Source: Alphaproteobacteria bacterium (lineage in GTDB: Bacteria; Pseudomonadota; Alphaproteobacteria; Kiloniellales; DSM-21159). From it: a stretch of DNA of 64,000 nt. How positions within the stretch are numbered: the first letter of the stretch is position 1; every line of letters begins with the position of its first letter. The notes under the pieces were generated by a model. It was not told where the DNA came from. It did not search any database and saw only the letters and a program-made list of their open reading frames with translations. Shown here in pieces: positions 56,211 through 64,000 of the stretch. The position numbers and the translations under genes are program-made. The stretch is from the NCBI GenBank assembly GCA_030433005.1, contig JAUILQ010000023.1, positions 1 through 64,000 of the forward strand, written 5' to 3'.

Positions 56211-57014
56211 ATGCCCGCCAGCCTTTCCCGAAGCCTGACCGAGCGGTTCCGCCGCGCCCGCGCCGCCGCCGCCGCGCTCCTGTCCTGCGGCCTCGCCGCC
56301 GGGCTGCTTGCGACGGCCGGGCCGGCCGCCGCGCAGGACGCGGTGACGACGCTCGACCCCGCCGAGAAGGCCGCCTTCGAGCAGCTGATCCGCGACTATC
56401 TGATGGAGCATCCGGAGGTCATCGTCGAGGCGATCCAGCAGATGCGCGAGCGCGAGCAGGCCGCCGCCGAGCAGCGCCAGCAGCAGGCACTCGCCGACTC
56501 GCTGGCCGCGCTGCGCGACGACCCGGCCGACCCGGTCCTCGGCAATCTCGAGGGCGACGTCGTGGTCGTCGAGTTCTTCGACTACCAGTGCGGCTACTGC
56601 AAGCGCGTCGCGCCCGACCTGCAGCGCACGGTCGCCGAGGACGGCGGCGTCAAGCTGGTCATGAAGGAGTTCCCGATCCTCGGCCCGGCCTCGATCGTCG
56701 CCGCCAAGGCGGCGCTGGCCGCCGAGCGACAGGGCCGCTACGAGGACTTCCACTGGGCGATGATGGAGAACAAGGCGCCGCTCGGCGAGGAGACCGTCTT
56801 CGCCGTCGCCGAGCAGGTCGGGCTCGATCTCGAGCAGCTCAGGGCCGACATGGCCGACCCGGAGATCGAGACCCAGCTGGCCGAGACCTACGCCCTGGCC
56901 GAGAGGCTCGGCATCGGCGGCACCCCGGCCTTCGTGATCGGCGAGCAGCTGGTGCCCGGCGCCGTGCCGGCGGCGCGGCTGCGCCAGCTGATCGAGGAGG
57001 CCCGCCAGGGCTGA
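56211..57014 (+). CDS. DsbA-family thiol:disulfide oxidoreductase
   Basis: 267 residues. A signal peptide (AAALLSCGLAAGLLATAGPA) is followed by a helical N-terminal segment with DYLMEHPEVIVEAIQQMRER (ScsC/Com1-type) and a thioredoxin fold with the catalytic CGYC in VVEFFDYQCGYCKRVAP. The cis-Pro comes in IGGTPAFVIGEQLVPG. It is a periplasmic oxidoreductase or isomerase; the helical extension suggests an oligomeric Com1/ScsC-like form. It is 74 bp after the BepA-like gene on the same strand. Confidence 0.9.
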   Translation: MPASLSRSLTERFRRARAAAAALLSCGLAAGLLATAGPAAAQDAVTTLDPAEKAAFEQLIRDYLMEHPEVIVEAIQQMREREQAAAEQRQQQALADSLAALRDDPADPVLGNLEGDVVVVEFFDYQCGYCKRVAPDLQRTVAEDGGVKLVMKEFPILGPASIVAAKAALAAERQGRYEDFHWAMMENKAPLGEETVFAVAEQVGLDLEQLRADMADPEIETQLAETYALAERLGIGGTPAFVIGEQLVPGAVPAARLRQLIEEARQG

Positions 57015-57192
57015 GCCGCGCCGGCCGAGTGGCGCTGGCCGGAAGGCGCGGCTTCTCCGCCGAGCGGCGCCGACCCGAGGCGGGCCGGGCCGGCGGTCCC
57101 GGCCGGCCTATCAAGTTGCCCCGGCACGAGGGTGCATGCTAGCTCTAGCTGCCGATTTGACGGCCCCCCGACGCGGAATAGGGACCACTGAC

Positions 57193-57657
57193 TTGGCGGA
57201 CAGCCCGCGGGTCCTCGTGCTCAACGGACCCAACCTGAACATGCTGGGAAAGCGCGAGCCCGAGGTCTACGGCCACACGACCCTGGCCGACGTCGACGCG
57301 CGCTGCGCCAGCGTCGGCGAGAGCCTCGGCCTGGCGGTCACCTGCCGCCAGTCGAACCACGAAGGCGAGCTGGTCGGCTGGATCCAGGAGGCCCGGGAGC
57401 AGCAGGACGGGCTGGTGATCAACGCCGGGGCCTACACCCATACCTCGCTGGCGCTGCACGACGCGCTCAGGGCCAGCGACCTGCCGGTCGTCGAGGTCCA
57501 CCTCTCCAACATCCACCGGCGCGAGGATTTCCGCCGCCATTCCTACGTCGCCCTGGCGGCGGTCGGCATGATCTGCGGCCTCGGCCCGCTCGGCTACGAG
57601 CTGGCGCTGCAGGCGCTGGCCGAGCGGTTCCGGAGCGCGGCCGCCGGCACTCCCTAG
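57193..57657 (+). CDS. aroQ: 3-dehydroquinate dehydratase, type II
   Basis: 154 residues from a TTG (AATAGGGACC upstream); an in-frame ATG at 57136 would add 19 residues not found in the family. Motifs are VLVLNGPNLNMLGKREPEVY (with the catalytic Tyr), RQSNHEGELVGWIQEA, VINAGAYTHTSLALHDAL and VEVHLSNIHRREDFRRHSY. It removes water from 3-dehydroquinate in the shikimate pathway. It precedes accB and accC, the common aroQ-accB-accC order. Confidence 0.95.
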   Translation: MADSPRVLVLNGPNLNMLGKREPEVYGHTTLADVDARCASVGESLGLAVTCRQSNHEGELVGWIQEAREQQDGLVINAGAYTHTSLALHDALRASDLPVVEVHLSNIHRREDFRRHSYVALAAVGMICGLGPLGYELALQALAERFRSAAAGTP

Positions 57658-57718
57658 GCCGGGCGACCGATCACGGCCCGCACCGGTACGACGCAGGCAC
57701 AACGATAGGTTCGACAGC

Positions 57719-58183
57719 ATGAGCAAGTTCCCGATCGACGAAGACGCGCTGCGCTCCCTGGCCGCGCTGCTGGAAGAGACCGGCCTCAGCGAGATCGAGG
57801 TGGCCGAAGGCGAGCGCCGCCTGCGTGTCGCCCGCCACGCGCCGCCGGTCGTCCAGGCGGCGCTGCCGGCCCAGGGGATGCTGCCCGCCCAGGGTCCCGC
57901 GGCCCTGCCGTCCGGCCCGGCGGCGCCGGCGCCGGCCAGCGGCCCCGCCGAGGGCACCGTCGCCTCGCCGATGGTCGGCACCGCCTACCTGGCGCCGGAG
58001 CCGGGCGCCAAGCCCTTCGTGGCGGTCGGCGACCGGGTCGAGAAGGGCCAGACGCTGCTCATCATCGAGGCCATGAAGGTCATGAACGCGCTGCCTGCGC
58101 CGCATGCCGGCACCGTGCGCGAGATCCAGATCCAGGACGGCCAGCCGGTCGAGTTCGGCGAGCCTCTCATGGTCATCGGCTGA
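57719..58183 (+). CDS. accB: Biotin carboxyl carrier protein of acetyl-CoA carboxylase
   Basis: 154 residues. A helical N-terminus (DEDALRSLAALLEETGLSEI) and an Ala/Pro-rich linker lead to the biotinyl domain with SPMVGTAYLAPEPGAKPFVA and the biotinylation motif EAMKVMN (in LLIIEAMKVMNALPAPHAGT). It carries the carboxyl group for malonyl-CoA formation in fatty-acid synthesis. It is 20 bp upstream of accC. Confidence 0.97.
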   Translation: MSKFPIDEDALRSLAALLEETGLSEIEVAEGERRLRVARHAPPVVQAALPAQGMLPAQGPAALPSGPAAPAPASGPAEGTVASPMVGTAYLAPEPGAKPFVAVGDRVEKGQTLLIIEAMKVMNALPAPHAGTVREIQIQDGQPVEFGEPLMVIG

Positions 58184-58203
58184 CGGCGGCGCGGACGAAG
58201 CCG

Positions 58204-59553
58204 ATGTTCGAGAAGGTCCTGATCGCAAACCGGGGCGAGATCGCCCTGCGCATCCACCGCGCCTGCCGGGAGATGGGCATCGCGACGGTGGCCGTGCATT
58301 CGACCGCCGACGCCGACGCCATGCACGTGCGCCTGGCCGACGAGTCGGTCTGCATCGGCCCGCCGCCGCCCTCGAAGAGCTACCTGAACATGGCGGCGAT
58401 CCTCTCGGCCGCGACGATCACCGGCGCGGACGCCATCCACCCCGGCGTCGGCTTCCTGTCCGAGAACGCCGACTTCGCCGCCATGGTCGAGGAGCACGGC
58501 TACGTCTTCATCGGCCCGGAGCCGGCGCACATCTCGCTGATGGGCGACAAGGTGCGGGCCAAGGAGGCGGCGCGCGAGCTCGGGATTCCCGTGGTCCCGG
58601 GCTCCGACGGCGCGGTCGAGGGCGAGGCCGAGGCGCGGCGGGTCGCCGCCGAGGTCGGCTTCCCGCTGCTGATCAAGGCGGCCGCCGGCGGCGGCGGCCG
58701 CGGCATGAAGGTCGCGCGCAACGAGGGCGAGCTGATGGCCGCCTACTCGATGGCGCGTGCCGAGGCCAAGGCCGCCTTCGGCAACGACCAGGTCTACATG
58801 GAGCGCTACCTGGGCCAGCCGCGGCACATCGAGATCCAGGTCCTGTGCGACGGCCAGGGCGGCGTCGTGCACCTCGGCGAGCGCGACTGCTCGCTGCAGC
58901 GGCGTCACCAGAAGCTGCTCGAGGAGGCGCCCTCGCCGGCGCTCAACGCCGCCGAGCGCAAGCGCATCGGCGACGTCGCGATCGAGGCCATGCGCAAGCT
59001 CGGCTACCGCTCCGCGGGCACGCTGGAGTTCCTCTACGAGAACGGCGAGTTCTTCTTCATCGAGATGAACACCCGCCTGCAGGTCGAGCACCCGATCAGC
59101 GAGGCGATCACCGGCATCGACCTGGTCCGCGAGCAGATCCGGGTCGCCGCCGGCGCCACGCTGGGCATCACCCAGAACGACATCAAGATCAACGGCCACG
59201 CCATCGAGTGCCGGCTCAACGCCGAGGACCCCGCGACCTTCGCGCCCTCGCCGGGCCTGGTCACCGACTACCATCAGGCCGGCGGCCTGGGCGTGCGCGT
59301 CGACAGCCACCTCTACGCCGGCTACCGCGTGCCGCCCTACTACGACAGCCTGGTCGCCAAGCTGATCGTCCACGGCAACAGCCGCAACGAGTGCCTGATG
59401 CGGCTGCGCCGGGCGCTCGAGGAGATGGTCATCGACGGCATCAAGACGACGACGCCGCTGCACCAGGAGATGATCGCCCAGCCGGACTTCATCGACGGCA
59501 ACTACGACATCCACTGGCTCGAGCGCTGGATGGCCGAGAAGGCCGAGGGCTGA
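58204..59553 (+). CDS. accC: Biotin carboxylase subunit of acetyl-CoA carboxylase
   Basis: 449 residues, the usual size. It has MFEKVLIANRGEIALRIHRA, the ATP-grasp glycine-rich loop KAAAGGGGRGMKVARNEGEL, ERDCSLQRRHQKLLEEAPSP, the EMNTRLQVEHPISEAITGID motif and AIECRLNAEDPATFAPSPG. It carboxylates the biotin on AccB using ATP and bicarbonate. It is the last gene of the aroQ-accB-accC cluster. Confidence 0.98.
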   Translation: MFEKVLIANRGEIALRIHRACREMGIATVAVHSTADADAMHVRLADESVCIGPPPPSKSYLNMAAILSAATITGADAIHPGVGFLSENADFAAMVEEHGYVFIGPEPAHISLMGDKVRAKEAARELGIPVVPGSDGAVEGEAEARRVAAEVGFPLLIKAAAGGGGRGMKVARNEGELMAAYSMARAEAKAAFGNDQVYMERYLGQPRHIEIQVLCDGQGGVVHLGERDCSLQRRHQKLLEEAPSPALNAAERKRIGDVAIEAMRKLGYRSAGTLEFLYENGEFFFIEMNTRLQVEHPISEAITGIDLVREQIRVAAGATLGITQNDIKINGHAIECRLNAEDPATFAPSPGLVTDYHQAGGLGVRVDSHLYAGYRVPPYYDSLVAKLIVHGNSRNECLMRLRRALEEMVIDGIKTTTPLHQEMIAQPDFIDGNYDIHWLERWMAEKAEG

Positions 59554-59643
59554 ACGCCCGGCGCGCGTTGCGCCCGCGGAACGGCAGCAGCCCGCGCCCT
59601 CGCCCCGGCCACCCACGACGCTGTTCCGGAGCGGCCGCCCGCT

Positions 59644-60342
59644 CTAGCGGGCCGCGTCCGCAGGCCGCAGGAACTCCGCCTCGATGATGATCTCGACCGC
59701 GTCGCTGACGCCGAGCGTCGAGCCCGCCGGCGGGATCCCCTGATCGACGCCGTACTGCGAGCGCAGCAGCGTCCCGCGCGCCGAGAAGCCGATGCGCGAG
59801 CCGCCGGGATCGTAGGGATGGCCGGCATAGCCGCCGTTGAAGGTCGCCTCCAGCACCAGCGGCCGGGTGACCCCGCGCAGCGTCAGGTCGCCGTGGATCC
59901 GGGCGCTGCGCGGGCCGGTCGTTTCGACGCGCCTCGAGCGGAAGGTCATCTGCGGGTGCTGAGCGGCGTCGAGCCAGTCCGGCCCGGTCAGCTGGGCGTT
60001 GAAGTCGTAGCCCTCCTGCTCGAAGTCGGTCTCCAGCGACGCCACCTCGACGCTCGCCACGACCGCACAGGCTTCCGGGTCGTCCGGATCGAAGGTCAGC
60101 TCCGCGTCGAAGCGCCTGAAGCGCGCCGTGTAGTCCGAGAAGCCGAGGTGGTCGACGCGGAACAGCAGGCTGGCGTGCGCCGGATCGAGGGCATAGACGC
60201 CGGCCGGCGGCGCCCCGAGCTCTTCCATGCCGGCCGCCGGGCCGGCGGCCGGCGCCGGGCGGTCGAGCAGCGGCAGGCCGAGCGCGCCGCAGAGCGCGAG
60301 GAGGGCCGCGCGGGAGGCGACGGCCCGCAGTCGGCTGGTCAT
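59644..60342 (-). CDS. YceI-family periplasmic protein
   Basis: 232 residues. A signal peptide (AVASRAALLALCGALGLPLL) is followed by a YceI lipocalin-like domain: VYALDPAHASLLFRVDHLGF, SARIHGDLTLRGVTRPLVLE, IGFSARGTLLRSQYGVDQGI. Family members bind isoprenoid or amide lipids in the periplasm. The start overlaps the stop of the SnoaL-like gene by ATGA (60339-60342), so it is the last gene of a five-gene operon. Confidence 0.92.
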   Translation of the reverse strand: MTSRLRAVASRAALLALCGALGLPLLDRPAPAAGPAAGMEELGAPPAGVYALDPAHASLLFRVDHLGFSDYTARFRRFDAELTFDPDDPEACAVVASVEVASLETDFEQEGYDFNAQLTGPDWLDAAQHPQMTFRSRRVETTGPRSARIHGDLTLRGVTRPLVLEATFNGGYAGHPYDPGGSRIGFSARGTLLRSQYGVDQGIPPAGSTLGVSDAVEIIIEAEFLRPADAAR

Positions 60343-60818
60343 GGGACCTCCGGACTCGGGTTGGACTGTGGTCGCGAGGACGCGTCAGGCGGCGCCCATC
60401 CGACTGGCGAGGCGGAAATCTCGTCCTCGGCCTGCGACGGCAGCGCGAAATGCTCCTGGACCGCCAGCCAGCGGCCCCGTCGCCGGCGCAGGCAGGCGGT
60501 CAGGTACAGGGTGACGGGGGCACTGCCGCGCCGCTCGAAGCGCACCAGCGCCCGGCAGAAGGCGACGTCGCCGGCCGCCGCCGTCTCCACGCGCTCGATC
60601 CCGGCGGCGAGCGTGCCGGCCTCGGCGAGGCTGGCGCGCCAGTGCCGGCGATAGGCTTCGAGGCCGCGATGCTGGAGCTGGAGCAGCGGGTCGAACCAGA
60701 TCAGGTCCCGCTCGCAGTGCGCCACGATTCGATCGAGGTCCCCGGCGCCGATCGCCGCCGCCCAGGCCTCGAAGAGCGCGCGGATCTCCTGCTCCGCGGT
60801 CATCGCGACGGCCGCCAT
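60339..60818 (-). CDS. SnoaL-like / DUF4440 NTF2-fold protein (second copy)
   Basis: 159 residues. The NTF2-like pattern is EQEIRALFEAWAAAIGAGDL, DRIVAHCERDLIWFDPLLQL and VAFCRALVRFERRG..VTLYLT. It resembles the upstream neighbour (AFC-LVR motif, same layout), so the two appear to be a tandem duplication. The C-terminal ~25 residues are a Pro/Ser-rich extension. Function unknown; such domains act as ketosteroid isomerase-like enzymes or binding proteins. Confidence 0.8.
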   Translation of the reverse strand: MAAVAMTAEQEIRALFEAWAAAIGAGDLDRIVAHCERDLIWFDPLLQLQHRGLEAYRRHWRASLAEAGTLAAGIERVETAAAGDVAFCRALVRFERRGSAPVTLYLTACLRRRRGRWLAVQEHFALPSQAEDEISASPVGWAPPDASSRPQSNPSPEVP

Positions 60819-60837
60819 GGCAAAGACGGCCGTCGCC

Positions 60838-61299
60838 TCAAGCGACCAGCGCCTCCGGCTCGCCTTCGGGCTCCAGGTCGAACAGCGCCTTGAAGCTCTC
60901 GACGTCGAAGGGGGCGGAGTGGTGCTCGTGGACGATCCGCCACGCGCCCGCCTCGCGGCGCAGGCCGATCGTCATGCGCATCCACGCGCTCTGCATCTGG
61001 CCGTCGGGCCCGGCCCCGCCGCAGCGCACGAGGCCGTGGCAGAAGGCGATGTCGCCCGAGGCCTCGATCTTGAGGTCGTGGATCTTGAAGGCCATCTCGC
61101 CGGGGCAATGCGACAGGCAGGCCTGCCAGTGCGCCCCGTAGGCTTCGCGGCCCTCGAAGCGCAGCGCCAGGATAGCGTCGAAGGCGACGACGTCGGCGGC
61201 GTAGACGCTGGCGATGCGCGCCGGGCCCTTCGCCTCGACGGCGCCGGCCCAGCCCGCGAGCAGGCTGCGGATCTCCGACTCGGTGCTCTTGTCGCTCAT
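60838..61299 (-). CDS. SnoaL-like / DUF4440 NTF2-fold protein (first copy)
   Basis: 153 residues, with AAGGAGCGACCCT before the ATG. SEIRSLLAGWAGAVEAKGPA, RIASVYAADVVAFDAILALR, FEGREAYGAHWQACLSHCPG, DIAFCHGLVRCGGAG and WRIVHEHHSAPFD match small SnoaL-like proteins (ketosteroid isomerase-like fold). It sits 63 bp downstream of the MoaD-like gene and 19 bp before its paralogue. No substrate can be assigned. Confidence 0.83.
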   Translation of the reverse strand: MSDKSTESEIRSLLAGWAGAVEAKGPARIASVYAADVVAFDAILALRFEGREAYGAHWQACLSHCPGEMAFKIHDLKIEASGDIAFCHGLVRCGGAGPDGQMQSAWMRMTIGLRREAGAWRIVHEHHSAPFDVESFKALFDLEPEGEPEALVA

Positions 61300-61362
61300 A
61301 GGGTCGCTCCTTCCTTCTCCGGGGCATGTCCGATCTCGGGGGTGTGTCCGGTGACGCGTGCT

Positions 61363-61659
61363 TCAGCCGCCGCTCACGGCGGTGATGATGTCGACCTCGC
61401 TGCCGGGGCCGAGGGGCGTATCGAGGCCGGCGCGCCGGCCCTCGACGAAGACGTTGATGTGCCGGCGGATCGCCGGCCGCGAATCGCAGAGCCGGTCGCG
61501 CATGCCGGGCCAGCGCGCCTCCAGGCCCTCGATCAGCTCGGCGACGTTCGCCGCGGGCAGCGCCAGCTCGCCCGGCGCCCCGGGGAACAGCCGGCGCAGG
61601 GCGCCCGACAGCCGCACGACGACCGGCGCGGCGCGCGGCTCGACGGCGGCGCGGCTCAT
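61363..61659 (-). CDS. MoaD/ThiS-family ubiquitin-like sulfur carrier
   Basis: 98 residues with a beta-grasp pattern (VVVRLSGALRRLFPGAPGEL, RHINVFVEGRRAGLDTPLGP, GSEVDIITAVSGG) and the essential C-terminal Gly-Gly. Such proteins carry a thiocarboxylate for molybdopterin, thiamine or other sulfur transfer. The start overlaps the stop of the beta-propeller gene (ATGA at 61656-61659). No MoaE or ThiG is adjacent, so the pathway is not fixed. Confidence 0.88.
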   Translation of the reverse strand: MSRAAVEPRAAPVVVRLSGALRRLFPGAPGELALPAANVAELIEGLEARWPGMRDRLCDSRPAIRRHINVFVEGRRAGLDTPLGPGSEVDIITAVSGG

Positions 61660-62738
61660 CGCTCGACGACCAGCGTCTCGACCGACAGGATCGCCGGCAG
61701 GTGCTGGGCGAGACAGCGCCAGCTCTCGCCCTCGTCGGCACTGGCGTAGAGCGCGCCGCCGCCGGTGCCGAAGTAGACGCCGGCGGGCTCCAGCCGGTCG
61801 GTGGCCAGCGCCTGGCGGAGCACCCCGAAGAAGGCGTTGTCCTGCGGCAGCCCGCGGCGCAGGTCCTGCCAGCTGTCGCCGCCGTCGCGGCTGCGCCAGA
61901 CCGCGGCCCTGGCCTCGGGCATGTAGCGCCCGGCGATGTCGCCGTTGAGCGGCAGCAGGAAGACCGTCTCCGGGTCGCGCGGGTGCGCCGCCGCCGGGAA
62001 GCCGAAGCTGGACGGCAGCCCGGCCTCGATCGAGCGCCACTCCCGGCCGCCGTCGTCGCTGCGGTACATGCCGCAGTGGTTCTGCTGGTAGAGCCGATCC
62101 GGGCGGCCGGCGGCCATGGCCAGACTGTGCACGCACTGGCCGTACTCGGGATAGCGCAGCTCCTCGGGCAGGAAGTCGCAGCGCGTGCCGCGGTTGCGCG
62201 GCGACCAGCTCTCGCCGCCGTCGGCGGAATGGAAGACGCCGGCCGTCGAGATGCCGACCCAGAGCTGCTGCGGGTCGTCGGGGTGCGGCAGCACGTGGTG
62301 CAGGATCAGGCCGCCGCCGCCGGGCTGCCAGTCGGGTCGGGAAGGATGGCGCCGCAGCCCTTCGAGGTGGCGCCAGGTGACGCCGCCGTCGTCGCTGCGG
62401 AACAGGCCGGCGGGCTCGACGCCGGCATAGAGCGCCCCGTCCGCCACGGCCAGGCTCCAGGCCGACTTGACCGGCTCCTCGCCCGGCGCGTAGGCGAGAC
62501 CGTCGCTGGAGTGGCTCCAGGTCCGTCCCAGGTCCCGCGACGTCCAGACCGCCGGTCCGAACCATTCGTTGCCCCCGGCGCCGTAGATCGCGCCGCTCGC
62601 CGGGTCGCCGACCAGATGGTTGATCGGCCAAGTCTCGCAGTAGGGTCCGCGCAGCGTCCAATCGTCGCGCCGCGGATCGCTTTCCAGCAGGAAGGCGCCC
62701 TTCTTCGTGCCGACCAGGAGCACGACGCTTTCACTCAT
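61656..62738 (-). CDS. BNR/sialidase-like beta-propeller protein
   Basis: 360 residues without a signal peptide. Repeated Asp-box-like motifs are visible (TSRDLGRTWSHS, RSDDGGVTWRHL, HSADGGESWSPR, RSDDGGREWRSI, RSRDGGDSWQDL, ASADEGESWRCL), giving a beta-propeller of the exo-alpha-sialidase/VPS10 type. The catalytic Arg triad of true sialidases is not evident, so a cytosolic non-sialidase role is likely. It is the first gene of the operon with the MoaD-like and SnoaL-like genes. GAAGGAGTCGTCGG precedes the ATG. Confidence 0.85.
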   Translation of the reverse strand: MSESVVLLVGTKKGAFLLESDPRRDDWTLRGPYCETWPINHLVGDPASGAIYGAGGNEWFGPAVWTSRDLGRTWSHSSDGLAYAPGEEPVKSAWSLAVADGALYAGVEPAGLFRSDDGGVTWRHLEGLRRHPSRPDWQPGGGGLILHHVLPHPDDPQQLWVGISTAGVFHSADGGESWSPRNRGTRCDFLPEELRYPEYGQCVHSLAMAAGRPDRLYQQNHCGMYRSDDGGREWRSIEAGLPSSFGFPAAAHPRDPETVFLLPLNGDIAGRYMPEARAAVWRSRDGGDSWQDLRRGLPQDNAFFGVLRQALATDRLEPAGVYFGTGGGALYASADEGESWRCLAQHLPAILSVETLVVER

Positions 62739-62774
62739 CCGACGACTCCTTCACGCTTTCGCATGTTCCATAAC

Positions 62775-62804
62775 TTGACAATTAAGTTGACATCAACATA
62801 ATAT
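62775..62804. promoter_or_regulatory. Divergent promoter region with a MarR-type operator
   Basis: TTGACA (62775-62780) with an 18-bp spacer and TAATAT (62799-62804) lie between the MarR gene and the divergent propeller operon. A perfect palindrome, GTTGACATCAAC (62786-62797), fills the spacer. The same palindrome with one base change lies before the VOC gene. The -10 overlaps the annotated MarR ATG, so transcription of marR may be leaderless or its start may lie slightly downstream. Confidence 0.6.
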
Positions 62805-63285
62805 GCCGATGAGCAGCAGCCGGCCGAACGCTCCCGAAACGCCCGACGACGACGGCCTGACCTACGGGCTGACTCTCGAAGTCCGCGACGCCTGTCTCTG
62901 CCTGCACGTCCAGCGCGCGGCCCGGGCCCTGGCCCGGCGCTTCGACGAGGCGTTGCGCCCGCTCGGTCTGACCAACGGCCAGTACTCCCTGCTGATGTCG
63001 CTGAACCGGCCGACGCCGGCGACCATGCGCCAGGTCTCGACGGTGCTCGCCATGGACCGCACGACGCTGACGGCGGCGCTCAAGCCGCTCGAGCGGCGCG
63101 GCCTGGTCAGCGTCGCGGTCGATGCGGACGACCGGCGCAGCCGCCGCCTCGCGCTGACCCCGGAGGGCCGGTCGGTCCTCGCCGAAGCCGTGCCGGTCTG
63201 GCGCCGGACCCACGCCGAGATCGAGCGCCAGCTCGCCGGCGGCGATCCCGACCGGCTGCGCGCCGACCTGCTGTCGCTTTCCTGA
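62803..63285 (+). CDS. MarR-family transcriptional regulator
   Basis: 160 residues from the ATG at 62803; the ATG at 62809 is equally possible. The winged-helix domain has EVRDACLCLHVQRAARALAR, LGLTNGQYSLLMSLNRPTPA, the recognition helix VLAMDRTTLTAALKPLERRG and the wing DADDRRSRRLALTPEG. Cys residues near the N-terminus (DACLCLH) could be redox- or electrophile-sensing, as in OhrR-type MarR proteins. It is flanked by two genes or operons that carry the same palindrome, so it is probably their repressor and its own. Confidence 0.88.
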   Translation: MPMSSSRPNAPETPDDDGLTYGLTLEVRDACLCLHVQRAARALARRFDEALRPLGLTNGQYSLLMSLNRPTPATMRQVSTVLAMDRTTLTAALKPLERRGLVSVAVDADDRRSRRLALTPEGRSVLAEAVPVWRRTHAEIERQLAGGDPDRLRADLLSLS

Positions 63286-63309
63286 GACCACGGCGGCCCG
63301 CCCCGGCGC

Positions 63310-63753
63310 TCAGCTGCCCGCGCCGGAAGCACCGGGCAGCGGGTGGGCGAAACTCCAGGCGTGGCCGAAGGGATCGACGACCTGACCGTAGCGGGCGCCC
63401 CAGAAGGCGTCCTCGGCGGGCATCGTCACGGTGGCTCCGGCGTCGGCCGCGCGCGCCATCGCGGCGTCGCAGTCGACGACCTCCAGGTGCAGGGTCGCCG
63501 AGGACCCGCCGAGCCGGGTCGGCGGCTCCTGCCGGCTGCAGCCGGCCGATCCTTGGGCGAACTCCGGAAAATGGTCGCGCAGGTAGACCCTCGCGCCATT
63601 GACCTCGATCTCCGCATGCAGCAGGCGCTTGCCGTCCTCGGCCGGCACCCGCATCACCTCGGTCGCACCGAGCGCCTGCGCGTAGAACGCCAAGGCCGCC
63701 GCGGCGTCCTCGACCACCAGATGGGGAATCACGCCGCCTGCCTGAACCGTCAT
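63310..63753 (-). CDS. VOC-family (glyoxalase/PhnB-like) protein
   Basis: 147 residues from the ATG at 63753, behind GAGGAGGACGCG; a longer frame to 63813 would run into the palindrome. The PhnB-like pattern is [40 protein letters not shown], the middle [20 protein letters not shown] and [20 protein letters not shown]. Such proteins are metal-dependent lyases, dioxygenases or resistance proteins; the substrate is unknown. A MarR-type palindrome lies 47 bp upstream of the start. Confidence 0.87.
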   Translation of the reverse strand: MTVQAGGVIPHLVVEDAAAALAFYAQALGATEVMRVPAEDGKRLLHAEIEVNGARVYLRDHFPEFAQGSAGCSRQEPPTRLGGSSATLHLEVVDCDAAMARAADAGATVTMPAEDAFWGARYGQVVDPFGHAWSFAHPLPGASGAGS

Positions 63754-63799
63754 CGCGTCCTCCTCGCGCCAGCCCCGCCGCCGTCCGGCAAGGCTTATC

Positions 63800-63811
63800 G
63801 TTGATATCAAC
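63800..63811. promoter_or_regulatory. MarR-type operator upstream of the VOC gene
   Basis: The palindrome GTTGATATCAAC differs by one base from GTTGACATCAAC at 62786-62797. A TTGACA (minus strand, about 63824-63829) lies upstream of it, so the palindrome would overlap the -10 region of the VOC gene promoter. Confidence 0.6.
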
Positions 63812-63886
63812 ATATTTGAGCCTTTGTCAAACGCGCCCGCGCCACCAGCTTACGGCGCCCCGGCGACTCCGCTATTCTCGGCGGCG

Positions 63887-64000
63887 ATGCGCCTGACGCC
63901 CGAACTGCTGCTCCGCGCCTACGCGCTCGGCATCTTCCCGATGGCGGAGAGCCGGGACGATCCCGAGGTGCATTGGATCGACCCGGAGCTGCGCGGCATC
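63887..64000 (+). CDS. aat: Leucyl/phenylalanyl-tRNA-protein transferase, N-terminal part (partial)
   Basis: 38 codons to the right edge. [20 protein letters not shown] followed by [11 protein letters not shown] is the conserved start of Aat, which adds Leu or Phe to N-terminal Arg/Lys of proteins for ClpS/ClpAP degradation. The remainder lies outside the window. Confidence 0.93.
   Translation, partial: MRLTPELLLRAYALGIFPMAESRDDPEVHWIDPELRGI

Overview
The window is a GC-rich alphaproteobacterial chromosome segment. A FlbD-type sigma-54 activator inside a fliF-G-H-N-flhA-flhF-flhG flagellar cluster, a CtrA-family regulator beside fliI/fliJ, and the housekeeping genes glmU-glmS, prfB, rne and accBC together suggest a Rhodospirillales-like, flagellated, free-living bacterium. 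No species can be named from the sequence alone.

Layout. 1-13.4 kb: flagellar basal body, C-ring and export genes (end of fliF, then fliG, fliH, fliN, motA, flbD, flhA, flhF, flhG, a FliK-like gene; fliI and fliJ on the minus strand). 13.5-19.8 kb: ctrA, glmS and glmU (minus strand), a phosphoglycolate-phosphatase-like gene and a secreted CAP-domain gene. 19.88 kb: tRNA-Val(CAC).

19.96-40.66 kb: a genomic island of lower GC integrated at the 3' end of that tRNA. It carries a large serine integrase whose 3' end runs antisense into the tRNA, a VirD4-like coupling protein, MobC and a relaxase, and ArdA. No mating-pair (VirB) genes are visible, so it reads as an integrative mobilizable element. 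Its cargo includes an operon of a SMEK-APAZ fusion protein plus a catalytically inactive short prokaryotic Argonaute, a Lit-like (U49) metallopeptidase, a two-gene module with a PD-(D/E)XK-like nuclease, a DUF3800 protein, an M48 membrane peptidase with an XRE regulator, and a small resolvase. The argonaute operon is the best candidate for an under-described system. Joining the two element ends in silico at their shared CCACCA extends the integrase frame by 52 codons and ends it in an ATGA overlap with the mobC start. This predicts that excision creates an int-mobC-relaxase operon and changes the integrase C-terminus.

40.7-64 kb: chromosomal housekeeping again. It holds a Cys/Met-metabolism PLP enzyme, a DUF3291 protein, prfB with the classical +1 frameshift site, a penicillin-binding protein 1A, an N-acetylmuramoyl-L-alanine amidase, RNase E, an aminotransferase, a gamma-glutamyltransferase-like lipoprotein, a BepA-like protease, a DsbA-like protein, aroQ-accB-accC, and a five-gene operon (beta-propeller protein, MoaD-like, two SnoaL-like, YceI). 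A MarR regulator and a VOC protein follow, and a shared palindrome, GTTGAYATCAAC, links the MarR gene, the five-gene operon and the VOC gene. The window ends inside aat.
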